Source of the DNA: Clostridium manihotivorum
Lineage (GTDB): Bacteria; Bacillota; Clostridia; Clostridiales; Clostridiaceae
NCBI RefSeq assembly: GCF_004015185.1
Contig: NZ_CP025746.1
Span: 4,109,776-4,173,775, forward strand
Length of the DNA: 64,000 nucleotides
Direction: 5' to 3'
Part shown: piece by piece, positions 52,146-61,162 of the stretch
Layout of the letters: each line of letters starts with the position of its first letter
Numbering within the stretch: position 1 is the stretch's first letter
The notes under the pieces: model-generated
Databases searched by the model: none
The model's input: only the letters and a program-made list of their open reading frames with translations
Told to the model about the DNA's origin: nothing
Made by a program: the position numbers and the translations under genes

Positions 52146-53006
52146 TTACAGAATAAAATCACCTATGCATCTGCTAACTGCTTCCTCAGTATCTGTGAAG
52201 CATATTTTCTGATCTCTAAGCTTCTTATTACATATCCTCAGGTCTCTATTATTTTCTTTATATCTTTCTGTATCCTTTATTAAAAGTTCTTCTACCCTAT
52301 GACCTAGCCCCATATTCTCCAGAATTACCTTACCAACTTCATATGTACTTAAGTTATTTTCGCTTCCTGTATTGTATATTCCCTTTGGCAGGTTAAGAAG
52401 CTTATGAAAATTACTTATTAGATCATAAACATAGGTTATCCCTCTATATTCATTGGCTGGTAGAGTCATTTTCTCGCCCTTTAGTGTAGCTTTTACTAGG
52501 TTCCAAATTATATTAGAATTTATCTTAACATTTCTTTCTGGTAAACTAAATAACCAGGTAAGCCTTAATATAACTGGGTCATCCGCAATACCACAAAGGG
52601 CATTTTCAGCTTCAAGCTTGTGTCTACCATAAACCGTATTGGGCAATACTACACAGTCTTCCTTATATGGACCAGCTTCAACATTACCATTGTATATCTG
52701 ATCAGAACTTAAATATATTAACTTTGCCCCTGCTGCAGCACAGCCTTTAGTAATATTAATTGTACCATTAACATTTACAGCATAAGATAACTCAGGATCA
52801 TTCTCGCATTTGCCTGTATCAGATATAGCTGCAGAATGAATAAGGTATTTGGGACTAATATCTATAATTTTTTCTATAGTTTTCTCTTGGTCACATATAT
52901 CTAAATCCCTATGGTTTAGAGCAATTATGTTATATTTATCTCTATAATATTGAACAAATCTGGATGCAAAAAAGCCCTCTGCCCCAGTAATTACTATTGT
53001 ATCCAT
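52146..53006 (-). CDS. NAD-dependent sugar reductase/epimerase, RmlD-like
   Basis: A 286-residue extended SDR enzyme. The cofactor motif VITGAEGFFASRF (residues 5-17) and the catalytic Y-x-x-x-K in NTVYGRHKLEAEN are present, along with the substrate-side Ser/Asp (YLSSDQIYNG) of the RmlD (dTDP-4-dehydrorhamnose reductase) branch. There are no other rhamnose genes next to it, so its sugar substrate is open. GTGAGGATTATAA precedes ATG 53006. Confidence 0.87.
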   Translation of the reverse strand: MDTIVITGAEGFFASRFVQYYRDKYNIIALNHRDLDICDQEKTIEKIIDISPKYLIHSAAISDTGKCENDPELSYAVNVNGTINITKGCAAAGAKLIYLSSDQIYNGNVEAGPYKEDCVVLPNTVYGRHKLEAENALCGIADDPVILRLTWLFSLPERNVKINSNIIWNLVKATLKGEKMTLPANEYRGITYVYDLISNFHKLLNLPKGIYNTGSENNLSTYEVGKVILENMGLGHRVEELLIKDTERYKENNRDLRICNKKLRDQKICFTDTEEAVSRCIGDFIL

Positions 53007-53194
53007 TTATAATCCTCACTTTATCTTTCTTTAGTCAAACAAATTAAGTTTCAAACATGTATGTTAAAAATATCATTCTTTATAATTAAACATAATTTCA
53101 TTATATTTCTATCAGTTTGTGCTGCTATTAATTTGTATGTTAATCAACACTTCTTTCCTACTTCTTTATTCCGTTCATACTAAACTAAAAAACT

Positions 53195-53262
53195 GTTCTC
53201 TATCTTCAATATTTTCCAAACCAGAGCCATAGCCTTTTTTATATTTTTCTTCATCATTAATA
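53195..53262 (-). pseudogene. Fragment of the exonuclease gene
   Basis: The DNA is about 85 percent identical by eye to 51025-51090 of the exonuclease/BRCT gene (both encode NDEEEYKKGYGSGLENIE-like sequence). It has no start or stop. It is a short duplicated fragment in an otherwise empty gap. Confidence 0.6.
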
Positions 53263-53287
53263 ATATCAAAAATCACGGAAAAGAACA

Positions 53288-53494
53288 TTACCTTTCTATT
53301 AAATCAGTTTGATTAAAATCCATTTCTATGGAAAATTTCATATTCACATTTAATCCATAATAATCAATGGTTTCAACAATACTATGATATGTCCCATTAA
53401 TAGATAAATTAAGATAATCCTTAAAATGTTTGATATGAATATTGAAGATATGATTTGTATTCGGCGACAAAAGCTCCGTACCCTTAAAACATAA
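53288..53494 (-). pseudogene. Unidentified C-terminal gene remnant
   Basis: The open frame PNTNHIFNIHIKHFKDYLNL ... NMKFSIEMDFNQTDLIER ends at 53288. It has no start with a ribosome-binding site; its upstream part runs into a dispersed GGGAC/AGCTCCGT motif and the peptide gene's terminator. I read it as the tail of a lost gene. No family is recognised. Confidence 0.35.
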
Positions 53495-53496
53495 AA

Positions 53497-53522
53497 GCGT
53501 GAGCAACTCTGGTTGCTCACGC
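53497..53522 (-). terminator. Terminator after the signal-peptide gene
   Basis: GCGTGAGCAAC and GTTGCTCACGC form a perfect 11-base stem with a 4-base loop, followed by TTTTAT on the minus strand. It starts 5 bases after the stop of the peptide gene. Confidence 0.9.
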
Positions 53523-53527
53523 TTTTA

Positions 53528-53674
53528 TTAAGGATTGATTGGATTAGGCCAATCGATATAAGTTTTATATGCTCCTCCAATGTTGTTAAAGCTTGTACCA
53601 GAATTAATCAATGGTACAGCAACTACAGCTAAAAGTAAAGCACTTAGTATAATTTTAGTCACTCTCTTTTTCAA
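53528..53674 (-). CDS. Exported small peptide, probable quorum-sensing signal precursor
   Basis: A 48-residue protein from a TTG start at 53674, with AAAGGGGTGA 7 bases before it. It opens MKKRVTKIILSALLLAVVAV, a positively charged start and a hydrophobic core typical of a Sec signal peptide, and ends in a short polar tail, AYKTYIDWPNPINP. It lies 88 bases after the RRNPP regulator gene, on the same strand, and is followed at once by a strong terminator. This is the arrangement of RRNPP regulators with their exported signal peptides. The mature signal is probably a short C-terminal piece containing DWPNP. The gene is too short for normal gene finders. Identity of the active peptide is inference. 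Confidence 0.8.
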   Translation of the reverse strand: MKKRVTKIILSALLLAVVAVPLINSGTSFNNIGGAYKTYIDWPNPINP

Positions 53675-53762
53675 TCTCACTCACCCCTTTTTATGTCTAT
53701 ATTGCTATTATATTACAAAATTAATCATTTTAGTTCATATATTGATAATTAAAACAAAAAAA

Positions 53763-55043
53763 TTATACAAAGTACTCCAATCTGTGCAACAATTGCATAG
53801 CTTTTTTATTTTGATTTTTTGAAGTAGCTAATTCCATGAGTTTAACCAGAGCATACTGAATTCCATCCTCAATTTTATTCATTTCAAGAGTCTCGATCAT
53901 AGAATTCAACTTCGTCTCCATTTTATCAGTGTCATTATTATCCTCAAGAATTTCCATTAGTTCTTTATAGTTATCCACTAACATATCAAAGCGCCTATAC
54001 TGCTCAGCCATATCAATTGCTAATTCATAAAGTAAAATACTTTCTTCCCTCATCCCTTGACCAAGCAGTATCTTACCCTTTAGTCCTAATGTGCTAGATA
54101 AGAATTCTTTTTTTGTTGCAAGTTTATGTTTTTGCGCCTCAGTTACATATACTAGAGCTTTTTCATAATTTTTCATTTTGTAATAGTACTCAGCTATATT
54201 ATTATAAATAAGACCTAACAATGATGGATCGAAAACTTTAGCCTCTTCCACCATGTCAAAACATCCCTTAGCTGCTTCGTGATTTCTTTCTGTAGCTAGA
54301 AATACGTTTGCTTTCATAAGCTTAGCATTCACTAAGATTACCTTATCAACTTTATCTTCATTTTTTAATATATTATTCTCTATTACCTCTAGACATTTAT
54401 CATACTTTTTTATCTGTCCATAAACTGTAGCTAATGAATGGCTAGCTATGAAGTAATCTCTTTCTCTTTCGTGTTCTTCAGCATATTCAATCGCTTCTTT
54501 ATAAAATAATATAGAGTCATCAAACTGATTACACCTAAGCTTGCAATTACCTAGATAGCAAAGAACCTCAATTTGAGGAACATAAGCTCGTATTTCTTTA
54601 TACTTCCCCAATGCATTGTGAAAATTAATGAAAGATTTGACATACTCATTCTCATTAAAATAGAGAATTCCTTTTTTCTTATATGTCTCTGCAAGGAGTT
54701 CATTAAACCCGAAGGCTCTTTCTATTTCTATTAACTGATCTAAATCCTTGTGTTTACTTGATTGTTCTTTTTTTATTTTATTTTCACAATAATACCTAGC
54801 GTCTTCTTCAGGAGATCTAGAAAAGTATTCCTCATCAATTTCGAGGTTAACGTGAATCCTACTGGCAATATTCTTAAACTTTTCAACTAACTTTCTAGAG
54901 CTGGCTTTACTTACAGATCTTTTCCCACTCTCCATCATACTAATTAAGGCCCTAGTCATGTTTTCCCCTTCTAGTTCAGATTGATTCACTCTGAACTTTT
55001 TTCTCATCAACTTTATCTTTTGACTTGGAAGATAAAATTCCAA
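53763..55043 (-). CDS. RRNPP-type quorum-sensing regulator (HTH plus TPR)
   Basis: A 426-residue protein. Residues 1-60 are an Xre-like helix-turn-helix (LMRKKFRVNQSELEGENMTR, ALISMMESGKRSVSKASS). Residues 100-420 are TPR repeats (YFNENEYVKSFINFHNALGK, FDDSILFYKEAIEYAEEHER, YKMKNYEKALVYVTEAQKHK). This architecture is that of RRNPP receptors, which bind a re-imported peptide and change DNA binding. In several Clostridium species such proteins control solvent formation, sporulation or competence. The start is TTG 55043 after GGGGGGAG. The peptide gene at 53528 is its likely partner. Targets are not visible here. Confidence 0.88.
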   Translation of the reverse strand: MEFYLPSQKIKLMRKKFRVNQSELEGENMTRALISMMESGKRSVSKASSRKLVEKFKNIASRIHVNLEIDEEYFSRSPEEDARYYCENKIKKEQSSKHKDLDQLIEIERAFGFNELLAETYKKKGILYFNENEYVKSFINFHNALGKYKEIRAYVPQIEVLCYLGNCKLRCNQFDDSILFYKEAIEYAEEHERERDYFIASHSLATVYGQIKKYDKCLEVIENNILKNEDKVDKVILVNAKLMKANVFLATERNHEAAKGCFDMVEEAKVFDPSLLGLIYNNIAEYYYKMKNYEKALVYVTEAQKHKLATKKEFLSSTLGLKGKILLGQGMREESILLYELAIDMAEQYRRFDMLVDNYKELMEILEDNNDTDKMETKLNSMIETLEMNKIEDGIQYALVKLMELATSKNQNKKAMQLLHRLEYFV

Positions 55044-55179
55044 ACTACTCCCCCCTTTTTACCAATATACTTAATAAAAGCTATATTAATACTAATTATA
55101 ACTCTTTTTTTATCATTAATACACTCTTTTTATACAAAACTGTAAATTTTTGAGTTAGGTCCCACAGGAACTATTATCC

Positions 55180-55425
55180 TTTGGGTTTACACAGATTTTT
55201 TCTCATTAAAGCCTTAATAAAAGCTCTTAAAATAGTATTAATTTCCTTTTATTATATCGCTATCAGATACTATAAGGATCATTTTATCTTCTACACTGGA
55301 AACAGCAACCTTTACATCCATCTGTCTTTGGTTATAGTGCCCCGATTACCTTTAACAGCTTTTTAAACAGCTAAAGGAGCGTAGTTTTCTTCTATAACTA
55401 TCTGATATTTATGATAGATCTTATC
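55180..55425 (-). pseudogene. Scrambled remnant of the SF1 helicase gene
   Basis: Three pieces match the helicase gene at 61513: 55253-55316 (like 62056-62117, encoding AISRAEDKLILIVSDSD), 55318-55383 (like 62337-62415) and 55385-55415 (like 63912-63942). They are in the gene's order, with everything between deleted. The last codons of the GH39 gene read into this remnant. Confidence 0.7.
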
Positions 55426-56918
55426 ATCTTAATAAAGTAAACATCATTTTCCTTCACTTGCAACTCTTTTTCAAAGCTTTTATTTTTTTCTATATAAAAT
55501 TCTTCTTCAAAAACTGGCTGCCCAGAAGCTTTTAGCTTCAATTCTTCTACTTGACACTTACTTAAGTATTTAGGTGAACCCATCTTAATATATTCTGTAT
55601 AAGCATCATTGCAGGAATATCCTACCCTAAAAACTTGAACTTTGTATTTTCCTTCTGGTATTCCATCAATACCAATATGGACACACTCACCTTTATTTGA
55701 AGGCAAATCTTTAGAAAAATAGATCTCATCGCAAGAATCCTGCAGAGGTTTTGTGTAATCCCATAAGAGCAGCTGTATTCCTGTCTCATCCATACATGCC
55801 CAACTGTCAGCATCATTATTCTCAAGTTCGACCTCTCCAAGTTCAGCAAGAAATTTATACGAATAAAACGCTGGCTTCTTGATTCCTTGTAGATTTATAA
55901 GACCAAAGCTACCACCAAATGGAGTATCAGGTGGTCCAGATTCTTCAAATATATCTGTAAAGGTCCAGTAACACATGGAGTCAACAGTTCCCTCCAAGTT
56001 TTTTAGATTATATAGTATACATGGTGCCTGTATATAAGTTTCATGTATATAATCTTTGTTATACCAAGACGTATTCCATTCTGAATAATGTATTTCAAGA
56101 TTTGGTTTAGAAGAGGTTCTTACTTGTTCACATATTCTCTTAACATCGTCTATAATAAAATCCTTGTTTCTACCCAAATATAGTAAGTCTTCACCATTTT
56201 CCGAAATAGTCTCTATACCATAAGTATGAGTAGAAACAAAATCTATTGGAACCTCCTTCTCAGCACAGTAATTAATCATCTCTTTTATCCATCCATTACC
56301 CGCTGTTGCTGGTCCTCCAACCCGATACCCTTTGCAGACGTCTTTTACAGCCTTTACAGTAACCTCATATAGCTTGAAGTATTCATCAATATTTTCTAAA
56401 TCATTAAACTGCTTTGTTGGCGAGAAAAAAACAGGGTGATTAGGCTCATTCCACACCTCAAAATACCAAGTCAGGACCTCCTCTCTTCCATATCTCTCCT
56501 CAAGATGTCTTACAAAATTATTAACCAGTGAGTACCACTTATCATAATCCTTCGGAGGAGTAATATTAGCATTCCACCAAAAAACAGTTTGCTCGCCACT
56601 TGCCAAAGCCTTCGGCATGAAACTTAACTCTACAAAAGGCTTAATTCCTTTATCAATAAGACTGTCATACACAGCATCCACATACTGCCAGTTGTAATTT
56701 GCAGACCCATCAGAATTCTCTTTATATACCCCCATTTCATCATGGAAAATCCCATGAAATCTTAAATACTTAAACTTACACGCTTTCTTCACAACATCCA
56801 GCTGCTCTTGAAAATCTTTTCTAAGCACTTCTCCTGCTCGTCCTGCTCCTACTCATAAAGAAAAATACTTGTTGTGCTTACCTTTTATTTTATTATAATT
56901 CAAGTTAATATTTCTCAC
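55398..56918 (-). pseudogene. GH39 beta-xylosidase gene with an in-frame TGA at codon 22
   Basis: From GTG 56918 (GGAGAGG before it) the frame runs MRNINLNYNKIKGKHNKYFSL, then TGA at 56853-56855, then VGAGRAGEVLRKDFQEQL and on for 476 codons. The GH39 N-terminal motif (x-VGAGRA-x-x-x-LR-x-D-x-QEQL) spans the stop. The catalytic Glu pair is present: acid/base in WYFEVWNEPNH and nucleophile in EIHYSEWNTSW. GH39 enzymes release xylose from xylo-oligosaccharides; no signal peptide is seen. Translation could restart at GTG 56828, but that would lose a conserved beta strand. The C-terminus (SIINIR) lies in helicase-derived DNA. A sequencing error at the TGA is also possible. Confidence 0.8.
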
Positions 56919-57154
56919 AGTTACCTCTCCTCCTCATTAATCCTCACCAATCTTTCATAACGTTTTCACCCGAATTAGTTAAATAAAATTATTTTTATTA
57001 GCTCAATTTCATTTTACAACAGTTTCAATTTATTATCGTAAACTTATAAAAATTAGCTATAACTTATAATGGTCTAAGAAAACTCAACAAAAATATGAGT
57101 TAAATATAATGAACCTGATATAATAAAAGTATCAAAAGAAAGCAGGTTTTCATT

Positions 57155-57493
57155 ATGAGAAAAAGAACATTCACACCAGAATTCAAAGCTAAAGTAATAA
57201 TAGAGCTACTAAAAGGCGAAAAGGAGTTGAGCCAGCTGGCAAGTGAACACGAGATTGCTCCAAACCAGTTGCGTAACTGGAAGAGCGAATTCCTCGAAAA
57301 CGCCGCCAATGCCTTTGATAATAAAAAGGATGAAAAGCTTAAAGAAAGCCTTAAATCAAGCGAAGCGGAGAAGGATGATCTATATAAGAAAGTTGGTCAG
57401 TTAACTACGCAGGTTGATTGGCTCAAAAAAAAATCTGAAGAACTCTTTGGACCTGATTGGGAGAGTAAATTTACTCCGCGCCCAAAAAGATAG
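57155..57493 (+). CDS. IS3 OrfA
   Basis: A 112-residue protein with the IS3 helix-turn-helix (FTPEFKAKVIIELLKGEKEL, LASEHEIAPNQLRNWKSEFL) and a coiled-coil with leucine-zipper pattern (about residues 60-95). The tail SEELFGPDWESKFTPRPKR is typical. A run of nine A residues (57424-57432) near its end is a possible frameshift site for making the OrfAB transposase. OrfA binds the ends of the IS. Confidence 0.9.
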   Translation: MRKRTFTPEFKAKVIIELLKGEKELSQLASEHEIAPNQLRNWKSEFLENAANAFDNKKDEKLKESLKSSEAEKDDLYKKVGQLTTQVDWLKKKSEELFGPDWESKFTPRPKR

Positions 57494-58299
57494 CAAGGAA
57501 CTCCCTTTATCCACAGTAGCTGAATTACTGGACGTAAACCGTACCAGTGCATACTACAAGAGTAAAAGTCCGTCTGAAACAGAATTAGCTATAAAAGACT
57601 CCATAGATAGAATGCACACTGACAACCCATCCCGGGGCTCCGGGCAGATTTCAAAAGTTGCGGCATAAAGGATTCGATATAGGTAGATTGAAGACTCGCA
57701 GGTACATGCAGGATATGGACATACATGCGATCTACCCTAAACCCAACCTGTCCAAGCCTGCTAAAGGACACAAGATATACCCTTATCTTCTTAGGAATGT
57801 GGATATTGTAAGGCCGAATCAAGCATGGTCTATCGATATAACCTACATCCGCCTCAAACATGGTTTTGTCTATCTGACAGCCATTATCGACTGGCACAGT
57901 CGTCTCATCGTAGGCTGGGAGCTGGACGATACGTTATCCACAAATATGGTTAAAAGCGCTCTTGAAAAAGCCTTTTCTGTTGCTAAACCTGAAACATTGA
58001 ACTCTGATCAAGGCGACCAATTCACAGGTCATGAGTATATTAGCTTTGTGGAAAACCATAGAGTCAAAATTAGCATGGATGGTAAGAGCAGATGGGCAGA
58101 CAATATCATGATTGAACGCTGGTTCCGCACGCTCAAATATGACGAAGTCTACCTGAAGGACTATGTTAACATAAGAGATGCCCGTAAGCAGATTGGTGAT
58201 TTTATCCACAGCTACAATTTTGAAAAGCTCCACTCTGCACTTGGCTATCAAACTCCGGCAGAAAACTACTATCCTGTGCTACTTGGTATTACTGCATAG
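57414..58299 (+). pseudogene. IS3 OrfB transposase, frameshifted
   Basis: The first part (57414-57668) holds ELPLSTVAELLDVNRTSAYY and HTDNPSRGSGQIS. The second (57658-58299), in a different frame, begins LRHKGFDIGRLKTRRYMQDM and holds the integrase core: Asp in WSIDITYIRL, Asp in LNSDQGDQF, Glu in DNIMIERWFRTLK. The two should be continuous, so an indel near 57645-57660 has broken the gene. Confidence 0.85.
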
Positions 58300-58377
58300 T
58301 GCAACTACATAATGGTAAAATATGGTTCATTGTAAACTTAAATATTTTTGTCTTGACAATCGAGCCACTATAACTTT

Positions 58378-58632
58378 TTATAAATACTCTTCTAAATCTT
58401 GTAAAGTTTCAATATCGAATATTTCTAGTGCAATTACTTCTATTGCGATTTCTGATAAATTATTTATCTTTTCTTCATAATGAGCTGGAATCTTTTTAAA
58501 TTTTTTCATTAATTGGATATTAAGAACTTCAAGCTTGCCTAGCCTTCTTCCTTCTTCTCTTAACTCATTTAAATACGACTCTTTTCCTTCACTAAAACCA
58601 TCTTTCCAAATCATTCTACCTATTTCAGTCAT
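58378..58632 (-). pseudogene. C-terminal fragment of an Rpn-family nuclease
   Basis: 84 codons from MTEIGRMIWKDGFSEGKESY to DLEEYL. They correspond to the last third of the complete gene at 60270 (VTEIGKMIRDEG..., FKKLSQEYEERIKNL). The nuclease core is absent. The IS3 element lies immediately beyond its stop. Confidence 0.75.
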
Positions 58633-59129
58633 TATAAATTTCTCCTAAGTTATTATTAAAATCCTTATTTGTACTGTTATCATTAAACTACTAATTTAAT
58701 TTCAAAACTAACACTTTAATTATACTTTTAATTCTGTATATCTTCCATTATTTTATATGTTATGTAATTAAAATCTATCTCAAAAGCTTATCCATATTTC
58801 TTAATAGATTATTTTACGCTGGCCTATAACACATCAGTCTTAAAACCGTATCACTAAAGACTTCACTCTTTTTAATCATCAAAATACTGTTCTTAATATA
58901 CAAAATCTTAATTTAGAGTACAAAAGTGGGTTTTTACTTACAAATATTGAATCATAATTTTCAAATATTGCTTTTCAATTTACAAAGTGGCCTCTCGCCT
59001 TTCAATTAACCATTATTAAAAATTATTATATATTTCATTCTTATTTTTATTCTTGATACTTTCATGAAATAGCGAAAAATTAAAAAGTACAACAAATGGA
59101 ATGATAATCTAGATAATTAGGAGGTTATT
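58633..59129. other. AT-rich gap, nothing recognised
   Basis: About 500 bases without ORF, repeat or RNA motif that I can support, apart from the TTAGGAGG site at its end that serves the small gene at 59130. Confidence 0.5.
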
Positions 59130-59381
59130 ATGAATTTTAAGTAGAAGTTAAAGAATTATTCAAATGGTAGTGATGAAAGAACTATAGACGTAGTAGGAAG
59201 TTCTTCACTTATAACACTTATCATAGGAGTAATAATTTTTTTAGTTGAGATGTTAGTTAAATTTGAAATAACAAAAGATCTACGCTCAATTACCTGGGAA
59301 GCTGGGCTTTTTCTTATAATGGTAGTTGTATTCGTGGTTATACATCTACTTAACAAGATACCAATAAAAACTAAGCTTTAG
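59130..59381 (+). pseudogene. Small membrane protein gene with an in-frame TAG at codon 5
   Basis: ATG 59130 has a perfect TTAGGAGG site 6 bases upstream. The frame reads MNFK, TAG (59142-59144), then KLKNYSNGSDERTIDVVGSS for a total of 83 codons. It has two hydrophobic segments (LITLIIGVIIFLVEMLV and GLFLIMVVVFVVIHLL) and ends KIPIKTKL. The clear ribosome-binding site and two-segment protein show that this was a real gene. The stop makes it a pseudogene unless the TAG is a sequencing error. No family is recognised. Confidence 0.6.
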
Positions 59382-59469
59382 TGAAGACATCAGAACAAGT
59401 GGCTTCTGGTGAGAAAATTTAAAAATAATAAATTTTATTACGAAGTGGTGCATCCATAACTTAAAGTGA

Positions 59470-59612
59470 GCATACATAGGAGGTGTAAAAAAGTTATTCT
59501 CTATGTTTCACTACACCACCGGTAGAGTGCCACGAGCGGCCCCCGGAAAAGAATAGCTACATTTTCAACATCCTCCTATGGATTTGATTTGCACACCTCT
59601 ATGTATGCTTTT
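59470..59612 (+). ncRNA. Candidate structured RNA with alternative pairings
   Basis: Ends pair over 16 bases: GCATACATAGGAGGTGT (59470-59486) with ACACCTCTATGTATGC (59593-59608), one bulged G. Inside, GTTATTCT (59493-59500) pairs with AGAATAGC (59550-59557). A GC-rich core (CCACCGGTAGAGTGCC, GCGGCCCCCGG, 59516-59546) stands out strongly in this AT-rich region. CATAGGAGG of the 5' arm can also pair perfectly with CCTCCTATG at 59572-59580. TTTTGGTTTT follows the 3' arm, so I place it on the plus strand. There is no ORF. I cannot assign an Rfam family. Confidence 0.6.
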
Positions 59613-59890
59613 GGTTTTAATAAAATTATAAAATTATAAGATTAAAAATTCATATAATCATATAACTATAAAATCATATGATTATAAAATTAAAAAATTA
59701 TATAAATATATAGGAAACATGCTGGTTTGAGCTATTTTGGATTATTTCAAACTTATTATTTGAATTAATTTTGTACGGCTAAAGCTTATAAAAATTTATA
59801 AATAGCTTAGCTCAAAATATTGATAGACCACTTTGTTAATCACTTTTCATTAGACTAATTGAATCATTGTAATATTTTATTTATTATTAA
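59613..59890. other. Simple AT-rich sequence
   Basis: Short, imperfect repeats of ATTATAAAATTA and CATATAATCATATAACTATA (about 59625-59715) fill much of this gap. Nothing else is recognised. Confidence 0.5.
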
Positions 59891-59892
59891 CT

Positions 59893-60175
59893 TTAAAACT
59901 ATTTCTCTTCTAATATTTCCAAAAGCTTATCATAGACCTTCTTCTCTTCTCCACTTTCATTTGGTCTTATCCTCAATATAGAAATATTGTACTTACTCAA
60001 GATTTCATTCTCCATCCTATCTTTTTTCTTATATAATTTAGTTTTTAGTTATAACATATATTTTTCGATATAAGCCTTCATTTGAACTTTAAATTTATAG
60101 CTATTTAGCAGAGCTTCTATGGCGCTAATCTCATTTGTTAATTCTTTAGACCTAAGCTCATAATAAAAATTTCTA
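59893..60175 (-). pseudogene. Remnant of the SF1 helicase gene
   Basis: 59900-60045 encodes RMENEILSKYNISILRI and NESGEEKKVYDKLLEILEE-like sequence, matching the C-terminus of the gene at 61513. 60070-60170 matches its middle part (62935-63045). The intervening 1.3 kb is missing. There are stops and no start. Confidence 0.75.
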
Positions 60176-60269
60176 ATCTAAGATGGTAATCAACCAGGAC
60201 TAAATAATAAAAGTATAAGATTTGAAAATTGCTTAATCTTATACTCTTATTAAAATCAAATCTATGTTA

Positions 60270-61106
60270 TTAAAAATACTTTTCTAGATCCTCAACCTTT
60301 TCTAAATCAAATATATCATTCGCCATTAACTCTATCTTTTCTGAAGGTAGATTCTTTATCCTTTCCTCATATTCTTGAGAAAGTTTCTTAAACTTCTTAT
60401 TTAATAACTTTATGAGAATTTCAGCTTTTCCTTCATCTCTTATCATCTTTCCTATTTCTGTCACACTAAATACCTCCTTAAATCTTTTTTTAGATATTTG
60501 ATCTCCAAATTTATCAAACAACGCATACAGCAAAGTTAAGCATTTCAGTTTAACTTCACTATCTTCAATTGAGTTTGCTAGTTCTATTCCTTCTAGAGTT
60601 CTTTCACTTTTACTAAGTTTGCTACTCATTAACGGAATAAAACTCAATGTTAATATATCATCACTTGTTAACTTTTCATTATTTCTAATTTTATTTTTTA
60701 ACATTTCAAGCTTTTCATCACCATTTAAATTTTTCATGTAAAAAGCTTCAATTTTATAATTAATACTTCCTGCATCAATACATATTTCAGCATCATCAAT
60801 GTCTGCTGAATATATAACCACTGTCCTTATCTTGCGCCTATCCTTATAAAATAATGAAGCATCATAATATAAAAACCGCTTAATGTCTTCTTTTTTGTCT
60901 GTAGTCTGAAACTCAAAATGAAGATAATTATTATCTTCTGTGTAAAACAGGTAATCAGTGTAATTAGTTTTAATATCAACATTTTTTATCTCAGTTTCTG
61001 CTGGAGCAACTATTTTTGTATCAATACCAAAGAATTCTACTGCATTATCTTTAAAAAACTCCATAGCCTTTTTGAACACAGCATCTTCTATTTTATTATA
61101 ATCCAT
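60270..61106 (-). CDS. Rpn-family PD-(D/E)XK nuclease-like protein (complete copy)
   Basis: A 278-residue protein from ATG 61106, with GGAAAGGAAGG before it; the longer frame to 61238 has no start signal. The nuclease core is D51 in NYTDYLFYTEDN and E65-x-Q67 in YLHFEFQTTDKK, the variant motif of Rpn/YhgA-like proteins. The end is Lys/Glu-rich and helical (FKEVFSVTEIGKMIRDEGKA). Rpn proteins of E. coli are recombination-promoting DNA nucleases; the clostridial relatives are poorly studied. Four other fragments of the family lie in this window (6517, 49985, 52009, 58378). A hairpin stands at 61163-61186. Confidence 0.83.
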   Translation of the reverse strand: MDYNKIEDAVFKKAMEFFKDNAVEFFGIDTKIVAPAETEIKNVDIKTNYTDYLFYTEDNNYLHFEFQTTDKKEDIKRFLYYDASLFYKDRRKIRTVVIYSADIDDAEICIDAGSINYKIEAFYMKNLNGDEKLEMLKNKIRNNEKLTSDDILTLSFIPLMSSKLSKSERTLEGIELANSIEDSEVKLKCLTLLYALFDKFGDQISKKRFKEVFSVTEIGKMIRDEGKAEILIKLLNKKFKKLSQEYEERIKNLPSEKIELMANDIFDLEKVEDLEKYF

Positions 61107-61162
61107 ACTATGCCTTCCTTTCCACTGCTTTATATATGATATTATTTCCAGTAGAAAGAAAA

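Larger units (their letters stand above)
57070..58367 (+). mobile_element. IS3-family element
   Basis: The ends TGGTCTAAGAAAACTCAACA (57070) and, as reverse complement, TGGCTCGATTGTCAAGACAA (58367) start an imperfect inverted repeat of about 45 bases that includes the shared ACAAAAATAT and AATGAACC. Inside are orfA and a broken orfB. It has inserted directly behind the stop of an Rpn-family fragment (58378). I could not decide the target duplication because the flanks are TTATA-rich. Confidence 0.8.

Noticed and set aside
57070..58371. A clear target duplication for the IS3 element
   Set aside because: The flanks TTATAA and CTATAA are part of the inverted ends, so no unique duplication can be read.
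59470..59612. SRP RNA, T-box or known riboswitch for the structured region
   Set aside because: The GGAAGGAAGCAGCC motif of SRP, the GGTGGNACCGCG motif of T-boxes and the cores of TPP, FMN, cobalamin and lysine riboswitches are absent.
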